In this document: piece by piece, positions 1-7,398 of the stretch
How positions within the stretch are numbered: position 1 is the stretch's first letter
Layout of the letters: each line of letters opens with the position of its first letter
Assembly: GCA_041558415.1 (NCBI GenBank)
Contig: JBFFEY010000013.1
Span: 1-64,000 of the forward strand
Length of the DNA: 64,000 nt
Source of the DNA: SG8-39 sp041558415
Lineage (GTDB): Bacteria; Pseudomonadota; Gammaproteobacteria; Burkholderiales; SG8-39
Direction: 5' to 3'
Position numbers and translations under genes: made by a program
Notes under the pieces: generated by a model
Told to the model about the DNA's origin: nothing
The model's database searches: none
The model's input: the letters and a program-made list of their open reading frames with translations, nothing else

Positions 1-736
1 AGTCGCGGTCGGCCAGCCCGTCGCGAAACAGCAGATGCATCACCGCGCAGGCGAGCGCGCCGTCGGTGCCGGGCCGCAGGATGATCGCCAGGTCGGCGGC
101 CTCCGAGGTGGCATTGCGGTAGATGTCGACGTGCACGATCTTCGCGCCACGCGCCTTGCGCGCCCGCACCGCGTGCTTCATGACGTTGACCTGGGTGTGC
201 GCCGGGTTCGTGCCCCAGATCACCACGCAGTCGGCCTTCTCCATCTCGCGCGGATCCGCGCCCGCCAGGCGTCCGGTGCCGGCGATGAAGCCGTTCCAGG
301 CGGCGGTGACGCAGATCGTGCTGTACTGGCCGGAATACTTCTTCACGTGGCGCAGCCGGTTGATGCCGTCGCGCATCACCAGGCCCATGGTGCCGGCGTA
401 GTAGTACGGCCAGACCGCTTCCGCGCCGTGGCGCTGCTCGGCGCGCAGCAGCGCCTCGGCCGTCTCGTCGAGCGCGGCGTCCCAGGAGATCGGTTCGAAT
501 TCGCCCGAGCCCTTGCCGCCTTTGCGGCGCAGCGGCTGCGTGAGGCGATCGGGGTGGTGCGCACGCTCCGCGTAGCGCGCCACCTTGGCGCAGATCACGC
601 CGGCGGTGTAGCTGTTGTCGCGCGCGCCGTGCACGCGGCCGATGGTGTGCGCGTCGAGCCGCTCGACCTCGAGCGCGCAGGTCGACGGGCAGTCGTGCGG
701 GCAGACCGAATAGCGGGTCTCGACGGGTGCGTTCAT
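1..736 (-). CDS. Molybdopterin oxidoreductase, N-terminal part (cut by window edge)
   Basis: This is the first 245 residues of a DMSO-reductase-type molybdopterin enzyme; the rest lies beyond position 1. The start is ATG at 736-734. A cysteine cluster C12-x3-C16-x3-C20 followed by C49 in GVICAK is the N-terminal [4Fe-4S] site of this family. Further on, VVIWGTNPAHTQ and KIVHVDIYRNATSEAADL match the cofactor-binding Rossmann-like region. No twin-arginine signal is seen, so a cytoplasmic enzyme is likely. The substrate cannot be told from this part. It is transcribed away from the flavoprotein gene at 1057 across a 320-bp gap. The family call is firm; the specific reaction is unknown. Confidence 0.88.
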   Translation of the reverse strand, partial: MNAPVETRYSVCPHDCPSTCALEVERLDAHTIGRVHGARDNSYTAGVICAKVARYAERAHHPDRLTQPLRRKGGKGSGEFEPISWDAALDETAEALLRAEQRHGAEAVWPYYYAGTMGLVMRDGINRLRHVKKYSGQYSTICVTAAWNGFIAGTGRLAGADPREMEKADCVVIWGTNPAHTQVNVMKHAVRARKARGAKIVHVDIYRNATSEAADLAIILRPGTDGALACAVMHLLFRDGLADRD

Positions 737-1056
737 GGCGGGCGTAATCGTACTCCGTCAAAACCCCGTAGTGCGTGAGGTTGACGACAACCTGCGGTAC
801 AAGCTTCTTCGCCGACGCCCGATAGCGGACAATCAATCTCCGCATGCTGCAATGCGGCCGCTGTTGGCCGCGTTGCAGCGTGCGGAGAAAAAGCCGGACT
901 CCGATCAAGCGATTAAGCCGGAACAGAGGCACTCTTTCTCGGCCGTTTGCTCGGCTCGCCTTGCAGTACGCTAAGGCGCGGGGTGGCGAGCCTTCGCAAA
1001 CGACCGAGATTGATTTCCGCTCGCGAGAGGCAACGGTCATCTAAGGACCTTTTGTC
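737..1056. other. Divergent intergenic region with hairpin and repeat fragment
   Basis: This 320-bp gap separates two divergently transcribed oxidoreductase genes, so it must hold both promoters. No credible gene is seen in it. It contains a degenerate copy of the dispersed element end (GCGGACA, 816-833, minus sense) directly followed by the very strong hairpin at 837-888. A clear Shine-Dalgarno AAGGA lies at 1043-1047, nine bases before the GTG start at 1057. Confidence 0.6.
837..888. repeat. Long perfect-type hairpin, 23-bp stem and 6-nt loop
   Basis: Bases 837-859 pair with 866-888 over 23 positions. The only imperfections are two wobble (G:T) pairs, at 845/880 and 853/872. The loop is GCTGTT at 860-865. 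It is followed by AAAA on the plus strand, and no T-run follows on either strand, so it is not a typical intrinsic terminator. It lies in the gap between two divergent genes. It could be a mobile or repeated palindromic element, or a structured leader or operator. Confidence 0.75.
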
Positions 1057-2454
1057 GTGAACAGCACTTCTGGCCGCAAAATCGTTGTCGTCGGCCACGG
1101 CGCCGCCGGCCTGTGCGCCGCGCTGTCAGCGCTCGAAACCGCGCGCGCGCGCAGGCTCGAGGTCCACGTCACGCTCATCGAGCGCGCGCCGCAAGCGGAC
1201 TGCGGCGGCGGCAGCCGCTGGAGCCCGAGCAATATCCGCATGCGCGCGCCGCAGGCGATGGAGGACGGCTTCGTCGACGCCATCCTGGCGCAGTCCGGCG
1301 GCCGGGCCGAGCGCGCCTACTTCGAGCGCCTCGCCTTGGAGGCGCCGGCCACCGCGCGCTGGCTGCAGGACAAGGGCGTCGAGTTTCACAGCCCGCCCTA
1401 TTACCTCGCCAAGGGCCCGGCGCGCATCCAGCCGGTCGGCCCGATCGGCGCGATGTTCCACGCGCTGTGGCGCGCGGCGCAATCCGCGGGCGTCGAGTTC
1501 CGCTACGCCTGCGCGCTGCGCCGGCTGCGGCTCGAAGCCGGCCGCGTCGCCGGCGTCGAGGTCGGACCCGGCGGCGAGACGCTGCGCGCAGACGCGGTGG
1601 TGCTCGCAAGCGGCGGCTTCGAGGGCAACGCCGAGATGCTGCGCGAGCACTTCGGGCCGGGCGGGGAATCGCTGCCGCCGATCTCGCCGGGCAGCGCGTA
1701 CAACGACGGCGCCGGCATCCGCGCCGCGCTCGAAGCCGGGGCGCGGCGCGCGGGCGACTGGAACGGCATGCACATCGAGCCGGTCGACGCGCGCAGCCAG
1801 GCCTCCGCGCCGGTGGTGCTGGTGTATCCCTATGGCATCGTCATCGACCGCGACGGACGGCGCTTCTTCGACGAGGGCGCCGGCCTGGTGCACGAGACCT
1901 GGGAGACCTTCGCCCGCGCGCTGCACTTCGCGCTTCCGGGGCGCGTCGCCTACGCGATCCTCGACGCCGCGCTGCTCGAGATTCCCGGCTACGACCGCGC
2001 CATCCGCTCCGAGCGCCCCCCGCTCAGGGCGCCCTCGATCGCCGAGCTCGCCGCGCAGCTCGGCATCCCGGGCACGGCGCTGGCCGACACGGTCGCGGCC
2101 TACAACGCCGCCTGTGTCGGGGACGCGCGCCGCTTTGACGCGACGCGCGCCGACGGCCTGGCGACCGCGCCCGGGCTCGCGCCGCCCAAGTCCAACTGGG
2201 CGCGCCCGCTCACCCGCGCGCCGTTCCTCGCCTGGCCGCTGGTCGGCGCCATCGCCTACACCTTCGGCGGCCTAGCGACCGACCCCGAAGCGCGCGTCAT
2301 AGGCAACCAGGGCCCGCTACAGGGACTCTATGCAGCCGGAGAAATCACCGGACATTTCTACGGCACCGCGCCGAACGCGGTCGCCATGCTCAGGGCCCTC
2401 GTGTTCGGGCGTATCGCCGGGCGCAATGCGGTCGTCCTCGGCCAGGGCGATTGA
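1057..2454 (+). CDS. FAD-dependent oxidoreductase, tricarballylate dehydrogenase (TcuA)-like
   Basis: This 465-residue flavoprotein belongs to the fumarate reductase/succinate dehydrogenase flavoprotein superfamily. The dinucleotide motif GHGAAG is at residues 13-18, GGGSRWSPSNIRM follows near residue 50, and the C-terminus carries GGLATDPEARV and LYAAGEITGHFYG, all usual in this group. Its length matches TcuA (about 467 residues), the tricarballylate-oxidising enzyme. The start is GTG with AAGGA nine bases upstream. No tcuB or tcuC partner is adjacent, so the substrate could equally be another dicarboxylate or a steroid-like ketone. The superfamily is certain; the TcuA assignment is only likely. 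Confidence 0.8.
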   Translation: MNSTSGRKIVVVGHGAAGLCAALSALETARARRLEVHVTLIERAPQADCGGGSRWSPSNIRMRAPQAMEDGFVDAILAQSGGRAERAYFERLALEAPATARWLQDKGVEFHSPPYYLAKGPARIQPVGPIGAMFHALWRAAQSAGVEFRYACALRRLRLEAGRVAGVEVGPGGETLRADAVVLASGGFEGNAEMLREHFGPGGESLPPISPGSAYNDGAGIRAALEAGARRAGDWNGMHIEPVDARSQASAPVVLVYPYGIVIDRDGRRFFDEGAGLVHETWETFARALHFALPGRVAYAILDAALLEIPGYDRAIRSERPPLRAPSIAELAAQLGIPGTALADTVAAYNAACVGDARRFDATRADGLATAPGLAPPKSNWARPLTRAPFLAWPLVGAIAYTFGGLATDPEARVIGNQGPLQGLYAAGEITGHFYGTAPNAVAMLRALVFGRIAGRNAVVLGQGD

Positions 2455-2564
2455 AGGGCGAAGCGGTTTTCTCGGCCCGTTCGGTCGTTCAGGCCGAGCC
2501 GACTCGCAGTCTTCTCGAATACTGAACAGGCGAAGGTCGGTGAGTGCCCGGCTTTGCAGGCAGC

Positions 2565-2654
2565 CTAGGCGATGGAGATCAGCGCGGCGAGGGCAACAAC
2601 CACCGTCGGTACGGCCATGATCAGCGCGGTTTGAATGTCTTGTATGGCTTCCAT
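2565..2654 (-). CDS. 29-residue hydrophobic small membrane protein
   Basis: This short reading frame starts with ATG at 2654-2652 and stops with TAG at 2567-2565. It is preceded five bases upstream by a near-perfect Shine-Dalgarno GGAGGGA. The product begins MEAIQDIQTALIMAVP and continues as valine, alanine, leucine and isoleucine, ending SIA. It is thus a short acidic N-terminus and one transmembrane helix, with no charged residue after D6. It stands alone between the flavoprotein and a cyclase gene. Possible roles are a regulatory membrane peptide or a KdpF-like subunit. A type I toxin is less likely because it lacks a basic C-terminal tail. I recognise no family. Confidence 0.6.
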   Translation of the reverse strand: MEAIQDIQTALIMAVPTVVVALAALISIA

Positions 2655-2827
2655 GGCTCCCTCCGGTTCGATGCGGCTATGACTGCACGATAGCCCCCGA
2701 GGCCGCTTCGGGTCAGCGAAGCATGCCGCCTCGTCGATGTGGAATATTCACGTTCGCTGATGCGCCGCAGCAAGTTCTGCGCTGCGGCAGGTGCACGCGG
2801 CCGCGGCGCTTCGCTGCTGAGGCAATC

Positions 2828-2885
2828 GACCGCTGCGGATGGGCGAAACGGGGTCACGAGCGGCGGGAACCGGCCAGAAGCGGTC
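2828..2885. repeat. 58-bp intergenic element bounded by inverted GACCGCT
   Basis: GACCGCT at 2828-2834 and AGCGGTC at 2879-2885 form perfect 7-bp terminal inverted repeats. They enclose a 58-bp unit that contains GGCCAGAAGC near its right end. An element with the same total length and related ends (GTCTGCT) lies at 9278-9335. Neither has an open frame. They look like short dispersed palindromic elements rather than gene parts. Confidence 0.6.
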
Positions 2886-2912
2886 ATAGCCCGCCGCCTG
2901 ATCATGCCGGAG

Positions 2913-2918
2913 TAATAT
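2913..2918 (+). promoter_or_regulatory. Candidate -10 box for the cyclase gene at 2955
   Basis: TAATAT lies 36 bases before the GTG start, which would place transcription start near 2925 and give a leader of about 30 nt. No good -35 hexamer is seen at the usual spacing. The evidence is sequence similarity only. Confidence 0.35.
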
Positions 2919-2954
2919 CCGCGAACCGCCCGGCTTGACGAGGGGTTCGCGTAG

Positions 2955-4802
2955 GTGAGCAGAACGGACCAAAGACGACGATTAGTTGCGATTCTGGCCG
3001 CCGACGCGGCCGGCTACTCGCGTCTGATGGCGGCCGACGAGGCCGCGACCGTGGCGGCGCTCGATGTTGCCCGAGGGGTATTCGGAAATCAGATCAAAGC
3101 GAACCAGGGTCGTGTCATCGACATGGCCGGTGATTCCGTGCTTTCAGTGTTCGAACTGGCGACGGGCGCGGTGACTGCGGCGCTCGCGATTCAGCACGAC
3201 CTCGCGGCGGCCACGAAGGATGTACCGGAGGACAGGCGCATGCGCTTCCGGGTTGGTGTTCACCTCGGCGAGATCATTGAGAAGGCCGACGGCACTGTGT
3301 ATGGGGATGGGGTCAATATCGCCGCACGTCTCGAAAGTCTGGCGGAGCCGGGCGGAATTACAGTGTCGGATTCGGTCCGCAACGCGGTGAAGGGCAAGGT
3401 GGGCGCAACTTTCGATGACCTTGGAGAACAGACGGTAAAGAACATCGCCGAACCGGTGCGTGCCTATCGGGTCGGCGCCGAGGAAGGTACCGTGTCCAAG
3501 TCCTCTCCCGCTGGCGCAGAGATCGACCTGTCGCTGCCCGACAAGCCCTCGATCGCCGTTCTGCCCTTCACCAACATGAGCGGCGATCCCGAGCAGGAGT
3601 ATTTCACCGACGGCATCAGCGAAGACATCATCACCGAACTGTCGCGCTTCCCGTCGCTCTTCGTCATCGCGCGCAATTCGTCGTTCACCTACAAAGGCAA
3701 GGCGGTCGACATCAAGCAGGTCGGCAGGGAACTCGGCGTGCGCTACGTCCTGGAGGGCAGCATTCGCAAGGCCGCGAACCGCATTCGGGTGACGGCGCAG
3801 CTGATCGACACGCTGACCGGCAGCCACATTTGGGCCGAGAAGTACGACCGCGTGCTCGAGGATATTTTCGCGGTGCAGGAAGAAGTCACCGAATGCATCG
3901 TTGGAGCGATTGCGCCGCAGGTGAATGCCGCTGAGGCGCTGCGCGCACGGCGCCGGCCGGGTAGCTTGACGGGCTATGAACTTGGGGTACGCGCTCTTGC
4001 GCTCGCCAAAGAAAGCCAACAAAAGTCGGACGTGGCCGCGCGCAACGAGGCCCTGCGGCTGGGGCGCGAAGCGCTGACCCTCGACCCGGAGTCGGTGCAG
4101 GCTCTGGCGGCCATCGCGTGGGCGCAATGGCTGCACGTTGCCTGGCGCACCGCCGCGGATAGACATGCCGCTTGGCGCGAGAGCATGGACGCATTGATGA
4201 GGGGAATCGCCATCGAGCCGTCCAGTACCTTGCACGGCCAGAAAGCGTTGCTACTGGCGTTTGCTCCCAATGGCGGCGGATGGGACGAAGCGCGTGCCGA
4301 GGCGCGGTTGGCTTGGCAGATCAATCCGCAGGATTCGCTAGCCTTGAGTGCATGCGGTTGGGTCTTGGCTAATTCGGGAGATCCGATCGAAGGCATCCGT
4401 TTGCTGGAGCGCGCGCTACGCATCAACCCGCGCGATCCATACGCGTTCATCACGTACAGCAACCTCGCGAGCGCGCACCTGGCGGCCCGCGACTACGCCA
4501 AGGGGCTTGAATGGGCACGGCGAGCCATCGGCACGGCTCCGGATAACGTCGACGCGTTCGTGCATTCGGCGGCGCTGTATGTTGGCCTTGGCGACATCGA
4601 AAAAGCCAAGTCCGCACTGGAGCGGGCACGCTCGCTCGCTCCCGAGTCCGTCCAGCACATGGTAGAAACCCGTACCAGGACGGAGCCGCACGACCCACGC
4701 AAGCTCCTTGACGGGGGAACGGAATTTCGCCGACGCAACAAGATGTTCCTTCGTATCGCTGCCGGTCTCGAGGACCCCAGCAAAGCGGACGCGCTTCGGT
4801 AG
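2955..4802 (+). CDS. Class III adenylate/guanylate cyclase-like protein with TolB-like and TPR domains (paralogue 1)
   Basis: The protein has 615 residues. Residues 5-170 form a class III nucleotide cyclase domain with metal aspartates D17 and D60 and the N121/R125 pair of VNIAAR. Thr114 sits where class IIIa enzymes have Asp, as in class IIIb. The purine-contacting lysine position before GD is Asp56, so ordinary ATP cyclisation is doubtful. Residues from about 195 (IAVLPFTNMSGDPEQEYFTDGISEDIITEL) form the TolB-like domain common in this family, and the C-terminal half is TPR repeats. No transmembrane segment is seen. The start is GTG, with AGGGG nine bases upstream. Two paralogues lie at 38771-40534 and 40604-42391. 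Confidence 0.85.
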   Translation: MSRTDQRRRLVAILAADAAGYSRLMAADEAATVAALDVARGVFGNQIKANQGRVIDMAGDSVLSVFELATGAVTAALAIQHDLAAATKDVPEDRRMRFRVGVHLGEIIEKADGTVYGDGVNIAARLESLAEPGGITVSDSVRNAVKGKVGATFDDLGEQTVKNIAEPVRAYRVGAEEGTVSKSSPAGAEIDLSLPDKPSIAVLPFTNMSGDPEQEYFTDGISEDIITELSRFPSLFVIARNSSFTYKGKAVDIKQVGRELGVRYVLEGSIRKAANRIRVTAQLIDTLTGSHIWAEKYDRVLEDIFAVQEEVTECIVGAIAPQVNAAEALRARRRPGSLTGYELGVRALALAKESQQKSDVAARNEALRLGREALTLDPESVQALAAIAWAQWLHVAWRTAADRHAAWRESMDALMRGIAIEPSSTLHGQKALLLAFAPNGGGWDEARAEARLAWQINPQDSLALSACGWVLANSGDPIEGIRLLERALRINPRDPYAFITYSNLASAHLAARDYAKGLEWARRAIGTAPDNVDAFVHSAALYVGLGDIEKAKSALERARSLAPESVQHMVETRTRTEPHDPRKLLDGGTEFRRRNKMFLRIAAGLEDPSKADALR

Positions 4803-4856
4803 CTTCGACAGTAGCTTTAGCTTCCGAATTTAGCGTTTTTTCGCCAACTCCTGGAC

Positions 4857-4904
4857 GACCGCTTTGGGTCGGTTCGGGCCGGTTGGCGCAGGCTTCTAAC
4901 GGCC
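4857..4904 (+). repeat. Degenerate copy of the GACCGCT-ended intergenic element
   Basis: GACCGCTTTGGGTCGGTT at 4857 matches the end of the 2828-2885 copy (GACCGCTTCTGGCCGGTT on its minus strand) apart from a few changes. It contains a small CGACC/GGTCG stem (4856-4860 with 4867-4871) and a GGCCG/CGGCC pair (4877-4881 with 4900-4904). The matching inverted right end is not recognisable. Confidence 0.45.
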
Positions 4905-5188
4905 AGGCGCCATCGTTGTCAGGCCTCGCCTGAGCGCACCCCGGGCGGCGCTTGTCGTTCTCGGTGTACGCAACGTGCGCGTCGCTCGGCGCGATACTTG
5001 CCGTAAAGCCACTTTTGTCCGGCGTGCCTGAAGGCATGCGCGTGACCCATCGTGGCAGAAACCATTGCCTAGCCATCCGCAAAAGCAGACGAACAGCGTC
5101 GGACTCGCCAAATCCAAGCGAGACGATAAAAGGCCCCCTAAACGCGTTCACAATCCGGTGCCCTTGTTCAGCTAGGTGAGGGTCGTCG

Positions 5189-5208
5189 GGGTCTCGTGCT
5201 CGAGACCC
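5189..5208. repeat. Perfect 8-bp hairpin with 4-nt loop
   Basis: GGGTCTCG at 5189-5196 pairs with CGAGACCC at 5201-5208 around the loop TGCT. No T-run follows on either strand. It lies about 205 bp downstream of the DUF2085 gene on the minus strand, so it might be a distant transcript end or part of a repeat. Confidence 0.45.
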
Positions 5209-5413
5209 TGTTGCGATCTGGTGCAATTCGGCTGCTCTCTTGTGCTTCGGCCTATCGTAGTTATGCACCTCGCGGCACCCCATCTGGACGGGATCCGCGA
5301 ATCCCCAGTTGGCGTCCCAAATGTTATGGGCGCCCAATCTCGGCGCGGCAACGCACAGCGCGGCACGTCATCCGCGACTTGCACGCCAAGACGCGCGCAA
5401 CCGATCGCCTGAT

Positions 5414-6001
5414 TTATTCTTTCAGCTCGTTTGGAGCCCGAAATACCAGATTCACGAGGCCGAAGCGCACGGACAGCGCCAGTCCCGCGAGGATGAGGAC
5501 GGCGAGAAGCGTCGCGCCGATTAGCGCAACACCGCTCCAGAACGCTACGCCCAGCCACAGCAGCGCCGGCACGAGCCCAGCAATGACCGGTATGAGTGCG
5601 GCGAGCGCAACCGCTTGCAGCTTCTCCGAGCTGCGCCACGATTCCGCGACCGGTCGGCTCAGCCACGACGCGGGCGCAAGATAGACGATCGCGCCGGCAA
5701 GCCAGAGCGTGAGCACGTAGCCGGTCCACAGACCGGCGGTCACGCGCCACGTCGACCCCCCATCGACGATATGCAGCCCGCCGATTCCCGCGGCCAACAG
5801 GACGACCGTGTTGACGATAAAAACGCTCCAATCGGGCAGGCCGCGGCGCCAGATTCCGCTTGCGGCGAGCCACAGTCCCGTCAACAACGACCCGAGATAG
5901 AGCCCCAGGCAGCGCTGACAGAGGGGCAGCGGCGTGCCGTCCACCACGAACACATGCTCGCGGCCGCAGATGAGCGAAAACAGGTAGTCGATGGATTCCA
6001 T
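5414..6001 (-). CDS. DUF2085 family membrane protein
   Basis: This 195-residue membrane protein is the last gene of a three-gene minus-strand operon. Near the N-terminus it has the DUF2085 signature of a cysteine pair and glycines, PLCQRCLGLYLGS. Five or so hydrophobic segments follow (for example FIVNTVVLLAAGIGGLHIV and LAALIPVIAGLVPALLWLGVAFW). I chose ATG at 6001; a GTG at 6007 overlaps the upstream stop as GTGA and would add two residues. The cysteine pair could bind metal or be redox active, but the family has no established function. It is translationally coupled to the beta-propeller-like gene. Confidence 0.8.
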   Translation of the reverse strand: MESIDYLFSLICGREHVFVVDGTPLPLCQRCLGLYLGSLLTGLWLAASGIWRRGLPDWSVFIVNTVVLLAAGIGGLHIVDGGSTWRVTAGLWTGYVLTLWLAGAIVYLAPASWLSRPVAESWRSSEKLQAVALAALIPVIAGLVPALLWLGVAFWSGVALIGATLLAVLILAGLALSVRFGLVNLVFRAPNELKE

Positions 6002-6003
6002 GA

Positions 6004-7398
6004 TCACTTGCGTGGCGACGCCGTCTTCGTCTCACCCACAGGGCTCGCCTCGATCAGGGGGATGGGCACGCGGGACAGCTGCCGGCCGTCCATCGAGAAA
6101 AAGACGATCGCGACGGCTCGTTTCGCTTTACTTGACACGAGCTTGAATGCAACCCGTTTCGAGTCAGGCGTGAACGTCGGCTGCACGAGAAAGTTTTGAT
6201 CGCTCTGCCAGGTCGCGAGCAGTCGCCCCGACCTGTCCGTGAATTGCACGATATTGCCTGCCGAGACCACCAGGTAACGTCCGTCGGGCGATGCGGCCAG
6301 CTCACCCAAATTGTCTCCGTGATGCTTGCCGACGGGTGCGAGCGTGCGACTCTCGAGCAGCGCATCGTCGGCAGAATAAGTCCACAGGCGTGGTCCTTTG
6401 TCCCCGGACTCGATCTTCTCGAGCACGGCGAGCGTCTGGTTGTCGATCCATGCGAGCCCGCTCGGGGAAGCCTTCCCCGGCAATGGCACTTGGATTGCCT
6501 GGCTGCCGTCCGTTGCCGAGAGCTTTACCGATTGCGGGTCATCTACCGAGAGCGATGCAAGCTGGCGGCCGTCAGGCGACAGAGGGCCAGGCCATCCGTA
6601 CGAGAACAGTTGCAGCTTGTCTTCGGGGACGCTCGCGACGATCCCAAACGGGAACACGTAGGCAAAGATCTGCCTGCCATCCGGCAAAAACTCCGGTCGG
6701 GAAAGCAAATACGTATAGACGTAGCTTACATCGGCATCCTTTTCGACAGCCGAATCGACGGTCACCTTCGTCATGACAGCTCCGCTCGCCGCGTCGCGCA
6801 CGATGACTTCCGCCGGAATGACGACGCCGCGCCGCCCGAGTTTTTCGATCGCCTTCTTTCCTTCGGGCGACAGGTCCACAGCGATCGCGCTTTCATGCAC
6901 CGGGCGTGGCGCGCGGTCGATTGTGTCGTGCGGTGCAAGGAACATCCACTGCGTGTCGATTTTCAGCTGGTCCTTGTCTGCGGGCATGCCCTGTCCGCCG
7001 GGCTCGCGTTTCCGCTCTCGCTCCAAGGCGACGAGACGCATGAACGCCGCGGCGCGGTCCAGATCCGCCTTGGTCGGCAATGCGATTCGCAGATAGGCGA
7101 GCCGCGCACCATCGCGGCTGTAACCAGGGCCGGTCAGCATGTGCGTCGAAGTGCGCTCGAGCTCGCGCAGCTCGCCGTCCTTGCCCAGCACCAGCAGTCG
7201 ATAAGTCTTTTCTCCCCTTGAGAGATTTTTTAGGTCATATGGATCCATGACCGTGAAGGCGAGGTCTCCGGTCGGTGAAAAGCTCATCGGGCTCTCCACG
7301 CAGGCGAGGATGTGCCACAGCACCACGGCGCTGGCCAAGACCACGGCGCCGACCGCCTTCCATCCAAGCTTCGATCTTTGGGTCACTGTTCGTACCAT
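6004..7398 (-). CDS. Membrane-anchored TolB/beta-propeller-like exported protein
   Basis: The protein has 464 residues. It starts at ATG 7398-7396, behind a strong GAGGAGG site inside the end of the radical SAM gene, which it overlaps by 16 bases. One N-terminal hydrophobic helix (VGAVVLASAVVLWHILACV) is followed by a long periplasmic region. Repeated blades such as SPTGDLAF, SPDGRQLASL, SPDGRYLVVSAG and TPDSKRVAFK are typical of WD40/TolB-type propellers. It may be a binding or scaffold protein at the membrane for whatever the radical SAM enzyme makes. No enzyme motif is seen. The fold call is good; the function is unknown. Confidence 0.7.
   Translation of the reverse strand: MVRTVTQRSKLGWKAVGAVVLASAVVLWHILACVESPMSFSPTGDLAFTVMDPYDLKNLSRGEKTYRLLVLGKDGELRELERTSTHMLTGPGYSRDGARLAYLRIALPTKADLDRAAAFMRLVALERERKREPGGQGMPADKDQLKIDTQWMFLAPHDTIDRAPRPVHESAIAVDLSPEGKKAIEKLGRRGVVIPAEVIVRDAASGAVMTKVTVDSAVEKDADVSYVYTYLLSRPEFLPDGRQIFAYVFPFGIVASVPEDKLQLFSYGWPGPLSPDGRQLASLSVDDPQSVKLSATDGSQAIQVPLPGKASPSGLAWIDNQTLAVLEKIESGDKGPRLWTYSADDALLESRTLAPVGKHHGDNLGELAASPDGRYLVVSAGNIVQFTDRSGRLLATWQSDQNFLVQPTFTPDSKRVAFKLVSSKAKRAVAIVFFSMDGRQLSRVPIPLIEASPVGETKTASPRK

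Larger units (their letters stand above)
4803..5413. other. 611-bp gap with repeat fragments and a hairpin, no gene called
   Basis: No reading frame here has a convincing start, Shine-Dalgarno site and recognisable product. The longest minus-strand frame (to 5337) needs a TTG start and reads through the repeat, so it was not called. The gap holds one half-copy of the dispersed element at 4857-4904, another end (AGCAGAC) at 5084-5090, and a perfect 8-bp hairpin at 5189-5208. It looks like accumulated small repeats and possible gene remnants. Confidence 0.55.

Noticed and set aside
35..778. Plus-strand frame of 247 residues
   Set aside because: It is antisense to the molybdopterin oxidoreductase, whose cysteine motif and start are clear on the minus strand.
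2471..2498. Terminator after the flavoprotein gene
   Set aside because: CTCGGCC/GGCCGAG forms a 7-bp stem, but the loop is 14 bases and no T-run follows.
4450..5337. Long minus-strand frame through the 4803-5413 gap
   Set aside because: It needs a TTG start, has no ribosome site, reads through the dispersed repeat and overlaps the cyclase gene end.
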